Assembly (NCBI RefSeq): GCF_000520975.1
Contig: NZ_JACB01000026.1
Span: 117,535 to 181,534, forward strand
DNA from: Aquimarina megaterium XH134
Lineage (GTDB): Bacteria > Bacteroidota > Bacteroidia > Flavobacteriales > Flavobacteriaceae
Direction: 5' to 3'
Length of the DNA stretch: 64,000 nucleotides
In this document: one piece after another, positions 62,687 to 64,000 of the stretch
Layout of the letters: each line of letters begins with the position of its first letter
Numbering within the stretch: position 1 is the stretch's first letter
Position numbers and translations under genes: made by a program
Notes under the pieces: generated by a model
Seen by the model: only the letters and a program-made list of their open reading frames with translations
What the model was told of the DNA's origin: nothing
Database searches by the model: none

Positions 62687-63913
62687 ATGAAAACTAATAA
62701 TTTGAAACAAGTAAAAGCTATAAAAAACAAAACAGGATTACTGCTTTTAATTCTTCTTATACTAACACATAGTAGCTTTGCTCAACAAAGTGATAGTCAA
62801 GCACCAGAAGCTACAGCTGCAGAAACCACGCTCTCATTCAGGGATATTCCTGATCTCAAAAAAGCATTTATCGATGCAGCTCCAGCTGATAGAAGAGACG
62901 GTATCCTCGTGGGCGAATTAGGTATCGATGGTGGCAATAAAGCAATGGTTCTTAAGTTGGCGCAGGAGATAGCTGACAACAAATATGGTAACTTCGACAG
63001 TTTTCTTATTGCCTATAAAGGTAAACTCCTCTTTGAATCCTATTATTCACGTGGTCGTATCAATCTACCACACCCACAAGCATCAGCGACTAAAGCCTAC
63101 ACCAGTTTGGCACTCGGTCGTGCTATCCAGTTGGGATATCTGTCCATGGCCGATTTAGACAAACCATTGGTTGGCTTTCTAAAAGACCTGGACCCAACAA
63201 AGTTTGTTGAGGGGGCAGAAAAAATCACGCTGCATATGGCATTGACTATGCGTTCCGGTATCCGCATCAGTAAAGAACAGAGAGAAGAATTAGAGAAAAC
63301 CCCCGCTCTGTTAAAAGGCCAGGGGCAAGTTCAGGCTTACCTCGAGCATAGTGCGCCTATTACTGCAGAGTCTCAGAGTTTTAAATATCAATTCGATCCA
63401 ATATTGGTGATGCAAGTCATTGACGCCGTTGTTCCTGGCTCGGCCAAAGATTTTATCAAAAATGAACTTCTCGATAAAATGGGCATAACGAATTATGACT
63501 GGGAGACTGATGTTAGCGGCCTGCCAAGCTCAGGAAGTCGCTCGAGCATGACATCGCGCGATATGGTCAAATGGGGCACTCTGGTCATCAACAAAGGTAA
63601 ATGGAATGGTGAACAGTTGGTTCCAGAAACTTTTATTGCAAGATCTACCAGTAAAATTGTCAATCAAAGTGATGAGTATGATGACACTGCTAATGGTGTT
63701 TCAGGCACAGCTTATGGTTATTTTTGGTGGCAGGCCGATTTTTCAGCAGGCGATAAAAGCTACCTCAGTAAATCAGCTAGGGGCGGCAGCGGACAAAATA
63801 TCTATGTAATCGAAGCACTTGATCTTGTTGTTGTGACCACTACTCATCGTCCTGTTGATAGCTCAGTATCACTGACATCGGTAAGAGTTCTGCCAGCTTT
63901 TATTAAAAAATAG
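62687..63913 (+). CDS. Exported S12 serine hydrolase, stand-alone
   Basis: A 408-residue protein. I choose the ATG at 62687 because its leader and first codons (MKTNNLKQVK) match the start of the TolB-like gene at 57871; an ATG at 62660 would add nine residues. Signal peptide to HSSFAQ. SxxK is intact (Ser-Ala-Thr-Lys in QASATKAY). The region that reads YSYGNFNP in the fusion protein at 42501 reads FKYQFDP here, one residue shorter and without the Asn of YxN. The body is otherwise very close to the S12 half of the fusion. The third motif is RGGSGQ. It is followed 24 bases later by a lipoprotein gene. Confidence 0.9.
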   Translation: MKTNNLKQVKAIKNKTGLLLLILLILTHSSFAQQSDSQAPEATAAETTLSFRDIPDLKKAFIDAAPADRRDGILVGELGIDGGNKAMVLKLAQEIADNKYGNFDSFLIAYKGKLLFESYYSRGRINLPHPQASATKAYTSLALGRAIQLGYLSMADLDKPLVGFLKDLDPTKFVEGAEKITLHMALTMRSGIRISKEQREELEKTPALLKGQGQVQAYLEHSAPITAESQSFKYQFDPILVMQVIDAVVPGSAKDFIKNELLDKMGITNYDWETDVSGLPSSGSRSSMTSRDMVKWGTLVINKGKWNGEQLVPETFIARSTSKIVNQSDEYDDTANGVSGTAYGYFWWQADFSAGDKSYLSKSARGGSGQNIYVIEALDLVVVTTTHRPVDSSVSLTSVRVLPAFIKK

Positions 63914-63936
63914 CAAATATGATAAAAATCTAAACA

Positions 63937-64000
63937 ATGAGAAATTACAACTCTATACTTTTAATGTTTGTATTTACTCTATTTTTAAATGCTTGTAATA
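63937..64000 (+). CDS. Start of a lipoprotein gene, cut by window edge
   Basis: Only 21 codons are visible: MRNYNSILLMFVFTLFLNACN, a lipoprotein signal with lipobox FLNAC. It resembles the start of the PD40 lipoprotein at 44536 (FLNAC in both), and it occupies the equivalent place after the S12 gene. I infer that it encodes the PD40 protein of the second module. Confidence 0.6.
   Translation, partial: MRNYNSILLMFVFTLFLNACN

Noticed and set aside
1..64000. CRISPR arrays, tRNA or rRNA genes, transposases, prophage genes
   Set aside because: None was recognised on reading either strand. The frames opposite the annotated genes behave as shadows with biased composition and no motifs.

Overview
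The window is AT-rich chromosomal DNA from a member of the Bacteroidota, most likely a marine flavobacterium. I infer this from its TonB-dependent receptors with the flavobacterial beta-barrel family, its LytS/LytTR two-component pairs, its SigZ-type ECF sigma factor, candidate TTG/TAnnTTTG promoters and starts without strong Shine-Dalgarno sequences. No rRNA, tRNA, CRISPR array, transposase or phage gene was recognised. Gene density is high and nearly every intergenic gap over 200 bases carries a recognisable control element.

Layout. 1-5.9 kb: the end of a TonB-dependent receptor, a secreted protein, a 58-residue peptide precursor with a bacteriocin-type leader and its own terminator, a DJ-1/PfpI protein and a membrane AraC regulator. 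6-8.2 kb: a marR-FMN reductase operon and a GH18 hydrolase with no signal peptide. 8.3-12.6 kb: a LytTR two-component operon with a TPR lipoprotein, divergent from an S41 protease. 12.7-18 kb: a large FAD oxidoreductase with an unknown helical partner, and a 7TMR-DISM histidine kinase. 18-21.9 kb: a SigZ regulon (sigZ, arsM, PAP2 phosphatase, PatB-like lyase) with the same promoter motif three times. 21.9-28.4 kb: a TonB receptor/YceI/PepSY/DUF3500 operon divergent from a LytTR pair. 28.5-32.3 kb: a membrane one-component LytTR regulator divergent from a GH13 amylase-PfkB kinase operon. 32.4-35.2 kb: sterol desaturase, small exported protein, VOC protein, Crp-like regulator. 35.5-39.4 kb: a LytTR pair, an intact S12 hydrolase with TPRs and a CPBP protease. 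39.5-45.4 kb and 55.2-64 kb: two paralogous modules. 45.6-52.9 kb: ABC-2 exporter, MetR-like regulator with racemase, LamG protein and a cation-chloride cotransporter. 53.2-55.2 kb: another LytTR pair and a decayed S12 gene.

The most striking theme is a repeated module: a LytS/LytTR pair transcribed divergently from a TolB-like PD40 propeller, one or more S12 (beta-lactamase/D-aminopeptidase) proteins and a PD40 protein. It occurs at 39.5-45.4 kb and again at 55.2-64 kb. In the first copy the S12 and PD40 parts are fused. In the second, two tandem S12 lipoproteins have lost the catalytic Ser and Lys of SxxK, which suggests binding or sensing proteins. A stop-containing N-terminal relic of a third such gene, with the same upstream DNA as one of the pair, lies in front of another LytTR pair. 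Six LytS/LytTR pairs plus one membrane LytTR protein sit in 64 kb, and several adjoining promoters carry direct repeats spaced exactly 21 bases, the spacing expected for LytTR dimers. Function is inferred from domains, motifs and gene order; nothing here was tested by search or alignment software.
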